From Latrodectus hesperus (taxonomy: Eukaryota; Arthropoda; Arachnida; Araneae; Theridiidae), in NCBI GenBank assembly GCA_037975125.1, contig CM075857.1, positions 68,465,899-68,529,898 on the forward strand: 64,000 bases of DNA, given 5' to 3'. This document shows positions 37,748-51,851 of the stretch, in pieces. Each line of letters starts with the position of its first letter. Within the stretch, counting starts at the first letter, position 1. The translations under genes and the position numbers were made by a program. The notes beneath the pieces are model-generated. The model was not told where the DNA came from. It worked only from the letters and a program-made list of their open reading frames with translations, and ran no database searches.

Positions 37748-38568
37748 GGAATTGATAAATGAATATGACTACTTATATCTCTTAGCTACTAGCCAACATT
37801 TTTAGATTTAAAAAATTAACATTTTGTTTGAAGCTAATGCAAAAATTATTTAAAGGGAGAAAAAGTGTTTTCATAAAGTTTTCTTTCATAAGTCAAATAT
37901 CTAGAGTGACAGGTTACTAAAAAAATGCGCTTTCAAGAAGTATTTATCATAACCATTTATGCGAAATTTTAAATTACTGAAAGAGCTTCCATAAATCACA
38001 TTTTATTTCTCTAATAATGTCAAGATAGGATTTATGCATTTATTTACCAATTTTTTTAAACTTTGAAGAATGAATTATAAAAGCTAGGAGAGTAGTTTTC
38101 ATAACTTTTATACTACTACTCAATGATATCATACATATAAAGAGTAATATTAATCATTCGAAATAATTTTATTTCTTTTTTGGAGTGTGCTTTAAAAGAG
38201 AAATGATGAACAAAAATGTTTTAGAGTAAACTGTTATTTTAAGATTTTTATTTAATAGTTTTATAAGATTAAAATGCTTAGAAGAATGATATTCGTAAAT
38301 ATAATATTGAAAAAAAAAATAAACAAATAATAGACATATAATTCTTCATAAATAATATACAAAATATTTTGTTTATGTTTTTTACAAAATGAAGTGAAAT
38401 TGATTAGAAAATGAGCTTTTTTTATTTTTAGTAACAAGATATGTGAAACTGACACGAACAAAATAATGGCGTTTTATGTTTAAAATAATAAAATTTAGTC
38501 AGTGATACTAACTGTAGTATCATGGTAATTTGGATGTAATTCAGGAGGTAACACAAAAGATGGAACTC

Positions 38569-38908
38569 GGAACTCTGGATGTAACGCAAAACAATTTAGA
38601 GACAGCAACAGTTCTTCGAGAGCAGCCAAACACGTTTAACAATTTAAAGTTTCTATAAATGTTTTCCAAACAGTAAGCCAAGAACCTTCACAAAAGTGAT
38701 TTTTAACAAATGGGTTTTGTACAAGAATAATAACGGAAGATTACTTCTATGCAGGAATTGTAAAGGAAGATGATCTTTGCGCGCGGAAGATAAAATTTGG
38801 AACTTTGTATGTAGCACAAAGAAACTTATAGATATCAACAAATTTCCGAGAGCATCCAAACGCATAAAGTTTTTATAAATATGCTTGCTAAACTGTAAGC
38901 CAAGAATC
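38569..38908. repeat. Diverged direct duplication, about 115-nt copies 230 nt apart
   Basis: Copy one (38569-38686) and copy two (38799-38908) share, in order, GGAACT-TG-ATGTA-C-CAAA, CGAGAGCA-CCAAAC, AAAGTTT-TATAAAT and GTAAGCCAAGAA-C. The spacer contains a shorter internal similarity around CGGAAGAT. Origin unknown; possibly two pieces of one old repeat. The 70-codon minus-strand frame across it is not convincing. Confidence 0.7.
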
Positions 38909-38920
38909 TTTACCTTTTTA

Positions 38921-38966
38921 TTCTACGCAAAAATCCATATCTTGGCAAATGAATTTTTGCGTAGAA
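38921..38966. repeat. Perfect inverted repeat, 14-nt arms
   Basis: TTCTACGCAAAAAT (38921-38934) pairs exactly with 38953-38966 around an 18-nt spacer, directly after the 38569-38908 duplication. Confidence 0.85.
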
Positions 38967-39624
38967 ATAATTACCCTCTTTAAGGATAAAAAAGTAATTC
39001 ACCGTATCTACGTTAGGATGAATTACTGGATAAAAATGAATTTCATCCATAAATGTGTATTAACCGTGTATGATGACAGTTGATGCCTAGACCTTTGGTT
39101 ATCTTTGACAAGCACTTCATTTCAATGTATTCGCGAGATTTGACTTTGAATGAGCAAATGTTTTTCATTATAATTTCTATATATGTTTTAAATATGCATA
39201 CTTTATCTTTTTTGTTGCTGCTTTAGTCAGAGTTGGTATAGATAATCTGATTTTTTTGTAGTTAGTGAATGATGAAGGATATCTATAAAAGTTTCTGAGC
39301 TGATCTATCTAATTTCTAAAATGTTTTAAAATTAGGATCAACCCTGGTCTGAGAGAAACACAGTTCGCATCGGGAAAACTGGAGTATTCACAATCAATTA
39401 TTTTTTTGTGTGTGGATATCCTTTGCTTCATTGTTATTCTATCCTATGAATAGCTTAAATTTTCTTAGAAATGATGTTTAGGACATAAGTATAAAAATAT
39501 GACTACCTCTGAAATTAACTAAATTAATGAGAAAACCTTATCAGAAAATAAATTTTTGAAACCTTATTTCTTGTACGTATCTGAAATCCATATGGATGTT
39601 TTTCTTTTATAGTCATACTAAATT

Positions 39625-39678
39625 ATAATCACATAATATAAGCAAATCTAATAAGATTTGCTTATATTATGTGATTAT
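39625..39678. repeat. Perfect inverted repeat, 25-nt arms
   Basis: The arms 39625-39649 (beginning ATAATCACATAATATAAGCA) and 39654-39678 are exact reverse complements around a 4-nt loop (AATA). Confidence 0.95.
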
Positions 39679-41642
39679 TATAAATGATTTAAAATTTGAT
39701 TGGAGAATCAGGTCAATTTCTATTTTTCATTAATAACTGAAAATAATTGCAATTGAATTTCGTTTTTAATTGCTTAATTTCAGTAAGCAATAAAAATTTG
39801 TTACCAAATTACGGTAATCGTTTTAATTTTCAGAATAAATTGTATAAAAGTATAGAAGTCTGATTTATAATATTCAGTTAGTCTTTACACTCTGTATGAT
39901 TCACAGCTTTTGTTGTTACAAATATTGCGATATTTATAACAATTGTTCGAGGGAATGTTTTACATTTTTTTAATGAGAGCCCTTTTCAGACATTTTTTTG
40001 CTATTTCAATAATTATTAAAGTACTATCCACATGTTTAGTTTAGTAATTAAAACGTTTATTTGATTTTTCATATTAAAATGCTCATACTGTGAAAGACAT
40101 TTATTTACAAGTTATATTAAAAGTGTAAACATTTAAATGGTATTTATATATTATTTATGACCCAGCAATATGCACATACACAATTAATAATTTTCTAATA
40201 TATCTTTCACTAGACTAATGAAAAGATATACACTTTGGCAATATGATATGAATAGTATTAATTTATAGAGTTGAAAGTAAGTTTGAATTGTAATAAAATT
40301 TTATAAAAAATATTCAACCGAACAAATATTTTATGGTTATTGACGAATGGCATTTAGAGAAATGCAATGAATAACCTTTATTATGATGATAAATTGTACT
40401 CAAACTTCCTCTCAAAATGAGAAGTAAATAACTAGGTGTGAGTTACTAGTGATAAATTATAAAGTAAAAATTTGGGAGTAACTAAACGAAAACAGACGTG
40501 TTTAGGACAGTAGTATTCATCAGAATTTTGAAATATATTTTACTTGTCTTATGAAATATATCTCATATTTGATTATCGCTATAGCTTAAGTGATATTAGA
40601 ATTAATAAAAATAATGAGTTTGAACCTTTTGAGCAAATTATTTCCCTTTTTAAAATATGTAACAGACTAATATTGTTTTTTAAAAATTGTTGGTTTACAC
40701 AGGAAATATTTATCAATAATTGCATTGTTTTCACTAACCTAATAATTTTTGTTGAAAATATAAGGAAATTGGTTAATAAATAGTATACAGTTATTGATTG
40801 TAAGCAATATTTATGATACACATAAAACAGAAAATTTAAATTATTTTATAACAGTTGGTGTAAAGGATCGGATAGACTTAAAATACATTTTAGAAGAGAG
40901 AATATATCAAATACTAAAAAACATAATACTTATAAGATGATAAATGTCTTTTTATATGTTCTATTACATTAAATTAATAGGGCATACTGAATATTTAATT
41001 TTGTTTTTGCAATAAACAAGAAAAAAAATGTGGTTTGTCAAAATCAAAATATTTGGCTGCATGATATATTCTAAGTCATGTTTGAAGATAACCACTTACA
41101 TAAATAAATTTTACGTTTCTTAGTTTTGGTTAGCGGCGTAAATCACGTAAATATTTTGCTGATGCTTAATATGAATTTCTCAATTTATTGCTTAGTGTAA
41201 AGATATTACATTTTATTAATCATGATAGTTTTCCATGTAATCCATTTTTTGTTATCAACTTTCTATAAAACTAATATTTTAAGGTGAAATTGTATCTTAT
41301 AATATTTTTTCTCCAAAATCTAAATTTGCTAATCTGCTTTTAATTTGAATACCACACTATCAGCTGATATATGATGAAATTTCTGCTTTAAACCTGACGA
41401 CGAACCTGATGAAGGAAGTTAAATTAAAACAGCCTTCACACACACACTCATATACACAGTACGAAGTTATTCAAAGCTTTAATTAAAACAAAAGTTCACT
41501 TTACTCAGAGATTAAATAATTCTAAGAAACTTAGTGAATATATAAGTTAGATTTTAATTTATAATTTATAAAATTTTTTAATGAAAAACTATTAATAGAT
41601 CTTATTAAAAATTAAATCATTTATATACATAAAATTTGCATT

Positions 41643-41688
41643 AAAAGTTAATAACCAAGTTTTTGATAAAACTTGGTTATTAACTTTT
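41643..41688. repeat. Perfect inverted repeat, 21-nt arms
   Basis: AAAAGTTAATAACCAAGTTT plus one base (41643-41663) pairs exactly with 41668-41688 around the 4-nt loop TGAT. Part of the left arm reappears just after it (TAACCAAGCCTTTGAT), as if a segment was copied more than once. Confidence 0.95.
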
Positions 41689-43641
41689 GATAACCAAGCC
41701 TTTGATTAAATTTGATAATGGTTTCTAGAATTCTTTATAAATTGCATTTTTTAATATAGAATTTATGTATAAACATCATTATACTATTTTTTGCATTTTC
41801 TAACGAAATATAACTCAATAGCAGAAAATGAAAGTAGCTGGAAATCAGATTTATATAGTTTTTGTTCTTATTCTCTATTTCAAACTATGGATTTGAAATA
41901 TCTGCTTTTTTATAAGTTCTATTTTGTCATGGTTCTATAAGCCCTCTAATTATGTAATATGTGGTAACACATAATTAATGAACAGATTAACAGCTCAACT
42001 TTTTGTTTTCAGAAGTATAGTAGTGTACACATTTATTAAATAGGAATTGACCACAAATCCTTTCCCTTCATGTTAAAAAATGCAGGTATAGTAATAAAAA
42101 TATGTAGACGTGTGTAGATTATAATAATAAAAATGTGTAGATGTATTCCATAAAACTTCATTAAATGTAGTGTATTCTAATAGATTAATAAAATTTAGTG
42201 CTAATTTTTATATATTGGAGTAATGATAATCCAATCAAATAAAGAAAATACCTAAAGATAAAGGCATAAAGATTTCTTGAAACTATGCAAATAAATTTTT
42301 TTTTATAAAACGTACTTTCTGCTATTAAACCAATCTCAAATAAAATTGCTTCCTATTTAATTATTTTTCTTAACTCAGTGTCTAATAGTTTCTTTTACTT
42401 CTCAGAAAAAAATAAAACAGAAGATTAATTAAAATTTCATTAGAGTCCTAATTTATGCAAAGTGACAGATTAATAAACCTTAAAGGAATGATATTTACAA
42501 AAATTTACATCAACTCATAAAATCTATTACGTAATGAAATCAAATGAAATGATCAGATTATTAGGTTATTCAAGAAAAGAAAAACTTGTCAGAATCCCTA
42601 GAAATATTCTGTCATAATTCGAAATGATATGTATTGAAGGTAAGAGTAACTGTAATTTACGAGAATTCAGCAGATAAATAATGAATATTAAATAAAACAT
42701 TAATATCTGGGAACACTTCCAAACTGACATTTTATTTCTACCATTTGATTTGTTCACTAATATGGTATAATTTGTATCTAGATAACAATACCATTAACTA
42801 TCTTACAAATGGCTTACTTATTAATAAGAGAATACACACATCTCTAAAAAATATTTTTATTTTTAAAAACTTTCCTGTTAGAAATAATAATTGTTAAATG
42901 ACATTACTGAATTAGGATGAATTGTGATTTACAATTTCAAATTTTAAATAAAAACATAAGTCGTCTGTTTAAAATTTAGAAATTTATTTAGGTATTTAAA
43001 TATTTTACTCCTAAAAAGTGACACAAATAAAGCGCATAATTTTTAATATTTCGTCATATTTTTCTGCTTTAAGGTAATCAATTTTACTAGTACATGATAG
43101 TTTTCTCTGCCACAATATATAAGAAAATGGCTTAGATTTGAAAGAATTATCAATGATGCAGTTTTAGGCAAATGATTGTTTCTTTAATCTCAAAATCGTA
43201 GAAAAAATTACTTAAAATATTCATTAAATTTAAATTCAAAGAAAAACCATGATATTCCTATTAATATATTTTCGCATATTTTGTTTGAAAAAGTTTTTTC
43301 TGAGAATATCTCATAATAAATTTTCTTTTTCTTGTCTACTGATGTTTTCTATTTTATGCGTTGAAGTGTTATGATAGTTTCTGATGTAAATTTGGTAAGA
43401 GTAAAGTTATCATTGTGAAAAAAAGAATTTTTTTAAGTTAAGACCAGTTGAAAGAATAATGCCTATTTTCAATGGAAATTGGGTGAGAACTAATAAAAAT
43501 TAAGAAATCAGCTTTTTTTAAATTTTCAATATCATAGTAAGCATTTTCTGTGTATATTCAACAACATATCATATTTTGATACATAAAGGTATGCTAAACT
43601 CTAATATATTTAATAAATTATATCACAGAATATATTCTTAC

Positions 43642-43732
43642 CATTCGTAGTAAAATTGCACTGGCTAATTCTTCAAATTCTTCTATAGTAGAAAATACGC
43701 TTAGCACCAAACAGAAGAATACCATGCAAAAC
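43642..43732 (-). CDS. KCNQ: KCNQ exon a: S1 and S1-S2 loop
   Basis: This 91-nt exon encodes 30 residues, starting FCMVFFCLVLSVFSTI (most of S1) and ending ASAILLRM just before S2. The acceptor is TTTTAG and the donor is GTAAG. One base is left over at the 5' end, so an upstream exon must supply two bases of the split codon; the 3' end is in phase 0. The STI motif after S1 followed by an acidic loop (EEFEE) is typical of KCNQ channels. No exon with the usual cytoplasmic N-terminus and first half of S1 was found between here and the right edge, so it is probably beyond it. Confidence 0.95.
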
Positions 43733-46700
43733 CTAAAATCAAGGAAATAGATTTAGTAAGTTATGAATTTTTAACTTTCTAATTAGTGAATGTTTGAAAT
43801 TAAATATTTATTTAGAATTGTAAAAAATAATAATAGATAATCTCTATTTCAAAATGTTTGTTTGATTAAATAATATAAATAATAAGAACTATTAATGAAA
43901 ATTAGGAAAATGAAATGATGATACTTATTTCCAAAACTAAAAAAATCTATTATCGCTGAAATAAAATAAAAAAAAACTTTTATAATTATTTATTTAGTTC
44001 CAAGTATGATTTAGATTATACCATACTTATGTAAAATTATGCTTCTATTTCTTTTATAAAAATTTTTTTTGTTGAAACTTATTAAAATATCTGAATAAAA
44101 TTTATACAATATTATTAAAATTATTCAATGTATAAATTAAAATAAAAAATACAGTATTTGTATATAAACAAAATATTTTTAGATTAGCTAAGTAATTTTA
44201 GATGAAATACAATAATATTAGTTTTGAATAAAATTATCTTATTTTTAATTGTATTTCCAATGATAAATAAATGCAAACCCTCAGTGTAAATTATTGTTGA
44301 AAGGAAATACAAATAAAAAATAAAATTCAGAAAAGCATTAACGTAAAAAATTAGTTTAAATATACATGCATTAAATAAATCAAACAAGAAAACTACTAAC
44401 TGTTAGTAGAAAAAATTCAAACAAACTATTCACTCACTAAACTATTCAAACAGTACAAATTTAATGTTAAAACGAAACTAAGGTTTAATAAATATTTTGT
44501 ATTCCAACAAGTTTAAAATAGAAACAAATATTAGTCAGCTTTAAAGTTTTTTAAAATATCTTAAAAAATAATGAATTTTAATTAGAAATTTTACAACAAT
44601 AAAAGATACACAATACAATAAAAGAACTAAAATTTCTCATCGGAAGCTACAGTAGCAGCTTTATAAATTTACTTTATGAATGGAAAATTTAAATTTCTTT
44701 CATTTAGTTTTGATGCTTGGTAAACTGCATATACTTTATTTATATAAATTATTTTATAACTGTAATACTTCTTAAATTGTAATAAGCAATGAAACGAACA
44801 AAGGACAATTTATCTTTTTCTTTTATGAGAATGAGAAAAACATAGTAGAAGATAGGATAAAATATAAATATTATCTTTGCAATTTTAAATTAATATGAAA
44901 ATTTTATTCACAAAATATTAAAACACAGTGCAAATAATTGATGTCTGAAAAATTATTTAGATACAGAGGAGAATTTAGATATGAAACTAGATTAAAATTT
45001 TTACTATCCGTAAAGCGATTAAAATATAATTTGCGTTGTATTTAGCTGCTTAGATTTAAAAAGTTAACCAGTGCTAAAAATTTCAATTAAAAATTAATTT
45101 TATAGAATAGTTTTAATTAAGATATAAACATTGCTTTACAAATATTATATATTTGATATAAAATATTTTTAATAAGCAATATAGTGGTTATATTATCGTT
45201 AAATGTCATGTATAATTTAAACACACAATTCTTTTTCTAAGGGAAAAGAAGTTTTATATTAAAATATGCTTATGTATTGTAAATAAGTAAAGATATAAAT
45301 ATTGCTACCATAGATAGAATGTTAAATTGATAAACTTTGTACAAGTTGGATATTTTATGAACAATATTTTCCGAAACTGAAGTAAATGTATGATATCATT
45401 AATAATTATTTGAATGTATCGCACTATATTGAAATTAAATTTAAATCATTTTACATCTCGTTGAATGAATTTATGCTTTATGCTTGGTTTACTGTACATT
45501 CACTTAAATTTTACGAGGGTTAAACACATACCTAAAATTCAGAGATTTCACTTCTTAATGAAGTATTTTTTCATCAAAAATAAAATAGATCGTATTTCCC
45601 AAACACAAGTTAGAAATAAAATAATATTTAAGAATTGAAAAAATCGCTTATGACTGAAGATTTAGTTTAAACATGGAGACACAAGTTCAACAGTTTAATA
45701 TAAATATAGACACATTATAAAAACATATTTTACGTTCTAATCTAGTCATGAACTATAAAAAACAAATACTGAATTGCTGCAATGACTAGAGAAACAGAAC
45801 TATTTTAGTTCTTTTATCTAGACAGTACTACAGAAATTAGAAAAAAAACTACAAGCATTAAAAGTTCACTTTTGATTTATCTTATAGTAAATTGAATTCT
45901 AAAAGTAAATGAAATTCAAAATTAACTCATATAGACATTATGTAATAATTTAACAATAACGTCTCAACGATGTTTTACATCACGAAATGAAATTCACGTA
46001 GATTAGACGCAAATTATCGTTTGTTACAAAATTATTAAATATTAAAGTAGGGATGTTTTTCATCAATGTTCTAATGCATTTCCAGCTAATGAGACATTTA
46101 GAAAGGAGAAATTAGATTTGCTGGAAGAGGCAAAACAAAATTTTTAAGAAATTAGTAAAAAATATCACGCGTACCGCTATTTTTTAAGAAAAATTACGCT
46201 GTGGGTAAAGAGAAAGAATATTTTTAATTAATTTCATTCATTATTTTTTCAAAGAAAGGAACCTATGCCATAAATATTTTTTCTTACTCATAATAATTAA
46301 GTATTCAGAGAGCAATCTTAAAATGAGATAAAAAGCAAACTTCTTTCTTGAAACGAGATGATTTTAGAATGCTAACAATGCGGAATAATCAAATTTATAA
46401 GAATTCATATCAACATAAAGTTATAAATTGACTTTTTACCTATAATCAAAATTTTGTAATGAATTAAAGTTTTTACTTTAAGCTAGTTAAAGACCGATAT
46501 TCTATTACACGTTTTATTCACTACATGACTTCATCTCAGTTAAGTGATATTCAAAAATATAGGAGGACAAACAAAATAATTTTTTTTTACAAATAGCAAT
46601 ATCATCTATTTATATCAATATGGGAATGCCAAAATATCTCAAACAATCAATTATATGAGAGTTAAATATGTCATATATATTATTATTATTATTAGCAAAT

Positions 46701-49700
46701 GATAGTTATTAAATATTATTTTTTATTTTTTATTTAAGATTTATATTTAAGATTATAAACTTAAAACTTCCGTTGATATAAGAAATTAAAGAGTTTTCAA
46801 AAAGGATTTATAACAATAATTTTTGGCTTTTCTTATTTTTTGCAGTTGTTGTTATTATTCAAACTGATCTGGTATTTCAAAGATTAGCTTTATTTTCATT
46901 AGTTGTGGGTTTGTTTCCTACCTCACCTTGAATATATATAAAATTTTGGAATTACATAAAATTATACATATCGGTAAAATTAGTCCTAGTGTATAAAAAA
47001 ATAAACTTAGAGTGACAAAATATCAAACAATCAGACTATTTAAGAAAGATATTCTAATTATTTTTCATTGATACTATCCAATTTATAAATCTATTGCACA
47101 CACTATCGCAAACGCAGTTAACAATATTCCTAAATGAAAATCTGGGATATGGGCAAGTTTTAATTATTCACAAATTAAAAGTATTTTTTATTAGCGTCTT
47201 TATAAAAATGTGATTAACTAATTTACTCAATAAATATTACTAAAAGCAAAAACTGACAAAGAATATTAATGATTGCAAATCCTAAAAACTAATTGAAAAT
47301 ATTTATAAATACCGAACAAATAATTTTTGTTCAGTCTTCTTATTTGAACATAAACGTATTTAGGTAATTTTCGTTTAATTTGCATACATAAAAGAAAGAT
47401 ATTTTCATCTAAATGTATATATATCAGCTTTTAAAATCTTAAATTATTAAGGGACTAAAGGGTGATCAAATTTAAATAAAATTATTATTTAGAGTTCTGT
47501 AAAGTATTATTTTAATTGGAAAGTTGCCAAATATATAAATAATTATTGTTACTCGCTAATTTTTTCTATATTTCTTTCAGCAATTTGTTTTAAATGATTA
47601 TTACTTTTACAGGGATCATTTTTACGTTACTTTTCACGAAGATTGAAACTATACTTGGATTGGTTAAAAATACCATTTTGTATGTATTCTAGTTCAGTTA
47701 CTATTAAAGAATATTTTTCAACCTGATTTCTTTTTATTTTCTCTCCTTAAGGTATTTTAAAAAGTGACGAGAAGAACTTCCTTAAAGCAGTGAGTCTTCC
47801 AATGACATATTTTCGTCCTCAATACTTATTTTTCTAATGATACATTGTACGAAAAGCCGCGAGGAGAAAAAGTAGTTTCAAGGAAATAATGATGTATAAC
47901 ATAGTGAGTAGCACAATGGAAGCAAATGTACAGTAGACGTGAGAAGCCCGCAAAAGAAGTACTTTTGAAGCGAAAATCTGGAAAACGAAACCCAGAGAAA
48001 TGATTTTGTTCAGCAAACTTTTACTCATTATATCGAGGCTGATTTATTCTCAGGATTTCTGGGAACATAAATAGAGTAGTGCTTATTTATAGATTTAGAA
48101 TGAATTTGAATACACATACTTTTATGTAACAGGGTTTTATGAAATACATATATGCACAAATGCCAAAAAATTTCAACAGCAAATAACATTCATGGTATAG
48201 TTGAGGTCATAAACACAATTTTATAAAAACATGTTTTATAACATGTTAGAATAAAACACATTTTAATAAACGAAAACAGATCAAAAGTGATAATATTTAC
48301 TAATAAATTAGACTTAAGAAATGCATTTGATAATAATAAAGTGACCTGAAATATAAATATTGGTTTAACCATTTCATGATTAGTTACTTTTCTAAGAATA
48401 ATTTTTCATATTTCAAGGCAATTTTATATACAAATTCTAAAATTTTTAGAAATACATTTTATTTAGTTTGTTTAAAATATTTATTAAACTAAAATACTCT
48501 AAATAATGCATAAAAATGTACATGATTATAAAAAGTTCTAATTTGTGATAACAAAAAAAGCGCGAAGTTTTATAAAGTTTGAAAGAGTTGAACCATAAGG
48601 TACGATATGACATTTAAAATTTAATTTTGTGTAAAATTCAAACATAATATAACAATTATAGTATATTAAAACAAATAATTTCATGAAGCAATAAACAAAC
48701 ATTGCATTTTGCAATATGTCACATGCAAAATTCTTTTTTTGAAGCACATTACAAAATTAAAGAGTACTTTATATTAAGTTATATTGAAATACTTTAAAAT
48801 TATATAGACATATCTTTATACACTCGATTTGATAATGTAAGATTCTAACTATGACTTGATCTTTACATTTCCAAATTCAAAAGTTTATTAGCCAGTTTAT
48901 TTACTGGTATGAATCTGAGATTATAAATATTTTTGTTAACATTTCTCAAGAGATCAAATAAACTTTTTGATCAAATAATCAATAAATTACAGATTTTCTT
49001 TGTAAACTGTATGTTTCATAGTTTTACTTACAGATACTAATTTGTTTGCTTATTTTTTTTTGGACAAGGCATTTATTCTCACTTATATTAATCCATTGAG
49101 AAATTAATTCACTATAATAGACAAAAATGTGTATACCACATTTCACATGTCAGTGCCTATTTTTAATTAAATTTAGTTCAACAATAGCTTGCTAATTTAC
49201 ACTGGAGAGATAATGGAAAAATTGAGGTCAAAACTAATTACCAAAAAAATTTTAAGTATGTTTTTTCAAATGTAATATATATTTACTAGATGTGATGCAC
49301 ATTTGATTATTCAATTAGATAATTACTACACAAAAATATAAATTTAAATCGAATTATTATATTGGGTTATTATTTTCAATTGCCTTTGAAAAATAAAACA
49401 TTTTATTAATGTTTTATAAATTAATACCAAATTGGAAATTCTTACCCTCCATGAATTTTATAAATTATTTAAAAAATTCTGACTTTGTTGGCTTTTTTCC
49501 CTTTTAAAATTTTGAGTTGCAACAATAAACTTAAGTTATTTTATTGTAAATAATTTTCAAAAATTTTATATTTAATAAAATGGACATTCAATAATTTTAA
49601 ATACGTTGTGTAAATTTTAAAAAATTAACAATTTAAAGAAACCTTAATGTTTTTAGACTAATAAGACTTATATATATTAAAAATTTTTTATTTATAATTT

Positions 49701-49770
49701 AAACTGTTAATTTATGTTCAATTAAAAAGACTAACTACATATTTAAAAATGTTTTTAATGTAACTAAATG

Positions 49771-49802
49771 CCTTTGCCATATTCGAGTGAATATGGCAAA
49801 GG
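49771..49802. repeat. Perfect inverted repeat, 14-nt arms
   Basis: CCTTTGCCATATTC (49771-49784) pairs with GAATATGGCAAAGG (49789-49802) around a 4-nt loop (GAGT). Confidence 0.9.
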
Positions 49803-49848
49803 AATACATCAAATTTTAATTTATATAAAGATTTTGCATTTAATTAGC

Positions 49849-49851
<3 letters not shown>

Positions 49852-49939
<88 letters not shown>

Positions 49940-49941
49940 CT
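49852..49941. repeat. (TA)n-(TG)n-(CG)n compound microsatellite
   Basis: TA dinucleotides to about 49904, TG to about 49931, then CGCGCGCGC. Alternating TG and CG blocks next to each other are the classic sequence for left-handed Z-DNA. The reading frame across it is an artefact. Confidence 0.95.
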
Positions 49942-50739
49942 CGCTATAAAATACAAAACATTTGCAAAAGGAAGGAGATTTACTTTTATCAAACTTTAAT
50001 TATATCACTAAAATCAACTAAATGTGTTATTAGTTAATGTAAAATATGTATCATAAATATCCCGTAAATTTTAAATAATAGTTATTTAACATTAAGATAC
50101 TTAATGCACTTAATTTGGGATTTGCATTTATTTTGAGATCTACAACAAATGAAATTTTAGTATTCTTAAGAAAATATGCTTAGGGAATTGAAATTATCTG
50201 AAATAAGAAAAGTATACAAATGCGTTGCTATTTGAACTCTTTATGGAGCATTCAAAGAAAATTTATGTATATTAAAATTTGGGCATTAAAACGATTTATT
50301 ATTGTACTAATTATTAATATGTGCTTTTATAGACTATAAATTAAAATATTTATGCATTAAAATGATTGATTTTCAGTGGCAATAAAAATGATTGGTTTGT
50401 ATTAATCAAACAAAAAATGGTGTATTTTTTTATTTCTCTCTTTTTCTCTGTCTCATACTAATCTTTAAGATGACGAGGTATATTTTAGCGAATTAAAAAC
50501 TGTTTACAATTTAACTCTCAATGCATAATTGTTTAAAAAAGAAAATCTCTTAAAAAGAATTTTCTTAATTTTTTTTTACTAAATGTGTTAAAAAACATTG
50601 AATATCAGCACTATAATCTTCAAAGATTTTTCAAGACTTGAAAACGTATTTGTCAAGTAAGAACAAAGGTAAAAGAATCAAAGCAAATTTGTAAATGCAT
50701 TCCGTATTTCGGTTAGAGATGATTTACACTCTGCTATGA

Positions 50740-51010
50740 ACCCCATATTTACTCACGTTCAATGCTTTCTTTTCTTAGCAGGAAAGACCAGTTTCTTTAT
50801 TCGTTCTCGAAAAGAGAGGAGAAGCTGGAGTTTCTTCTGTGTTTTACTCACCCTCCTGTATATTTACATTTTTGTTCTAGCGCGTCTAAAATATCTCGCT
50901 TGAAAAGGAAAAAATAGAAAAAAGAAATCTTCCGTCTTATGATGGACTCCAGATCATCGCAAAAATCTTACTTTTAAGAGATTGGCGAGGGAAAAAGGAA
51001 AATAATACTA
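50740..51010. other. Less AT-rich intronic patch with splice-like signals
   Basis: This patch contains several CpGs (CTAGCGCGTCTAAAATATCTCG) and, on the minus strand, AGGAGGGTGAGTAAAA, a donor-like site at about 50845-50860. A short minus-strand frame before it (about KRDILDALEQKCKYTGG) does not resemble the KCNQ N-terminus. It could be an untranslated alternative exon or regulatory sequence, or nothing. Confidence 0.2.
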
Positions 51011-51813
51011 TGTTGTTTAGATGTTGCCAAAAAGCTGGCTCAGGGAAATATAGGTTCAGGAGTTTTATACTGAGGAATAAATCACCAAATTCATTCTTTG
51101 GGGCAACTATGTTTTAAACGTCAAAAGCGAATGTAAATTTATCGTATAAATTTGATAACGAACACCGAAAGATGATTTGATGTAGATACCGATAATGGAA
51201 GTTTGAAAATATTTTGTCCACTTTAGAAACTAGGCAAAAAAAGTGTTCGGTATTTTTATGTGTAGGGATATAAAGAGTTATAATGCTTCATTCTGTATGG
51301 TATTTGTCCATGTTTCTGAATAAAGTGACAAAAGTTAATAATAAGTTAGAGAAGCATGAAATTTAGTTTATTGGAATGGATTGTGTTGGCATCATTCAGA
51401 AAGTTTTGATATGTCTCACATGTTCTCCCTGAAACTCTCTTACTCACAATTTATTCACTATTTCACAGGAAATAAAGGGGCATTTATTTCAGTTGTTAGG
51501 AAATAACTGCCACAAAATGTAAACTGTGGTAAAAATTTAAGTGCTTTGAGTATAAATATTTATTTTATGGTATTTAAAGCGAAAACACGGATAGATTTTA
51601 TTAATATCCACAAGTGACTGTGCGAGCAATATGATTACAGGGAAAAACATTTAATACTGTGATAAAATATTCCTTTAAAATGAAGTATTTGATGATATTA
51701 CTTACAAAAAATTCATCTGAGAGACTATAAATATTTGTCTAAAAATAAACCATACGGTTAAATAAAAGTGTGTTAAATAGGTTATTACAAATGAATGTTT
51801 GAAAAAGTTTTAA

Positions 51814-51851
51814 AAATATTTATTGACAATTTACATTGTCAATAAATATTT
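51814..51851. repeat. Perfect inverted repeat, 17-nt arms, with partial second copy
   Basis: AAATATTTATTGACAAT (51814-51830) pairs with 51835-51851 around TTAC. Directly after it, GGCAATTTACATTGTCC repeats the loop and inner stem, so part of the hairpin is present twice in tandem. Confidence 0.9.

Larger units (their letters stand above)
34105..43641. other. KCNQ intron a-b, 9.5 kb
   Basis: Contains two SINEs of different families (36095-36262 and 36471-36698), a duplicated segment at 38569-38908 and perfect inverted repeats at 35228, 37707, 38921, 39625 and 41643. No supported host reading frame or RNA gene. Confidence 0.7.

Noticed and set aside
47834..48028. 64-codon hydrophobic minus-strand frame as a missing KCNQ transmembrane exon
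   Set aside because: Its residues do not match any KCNQ segment and it lacks splice sites in a compatible phase.
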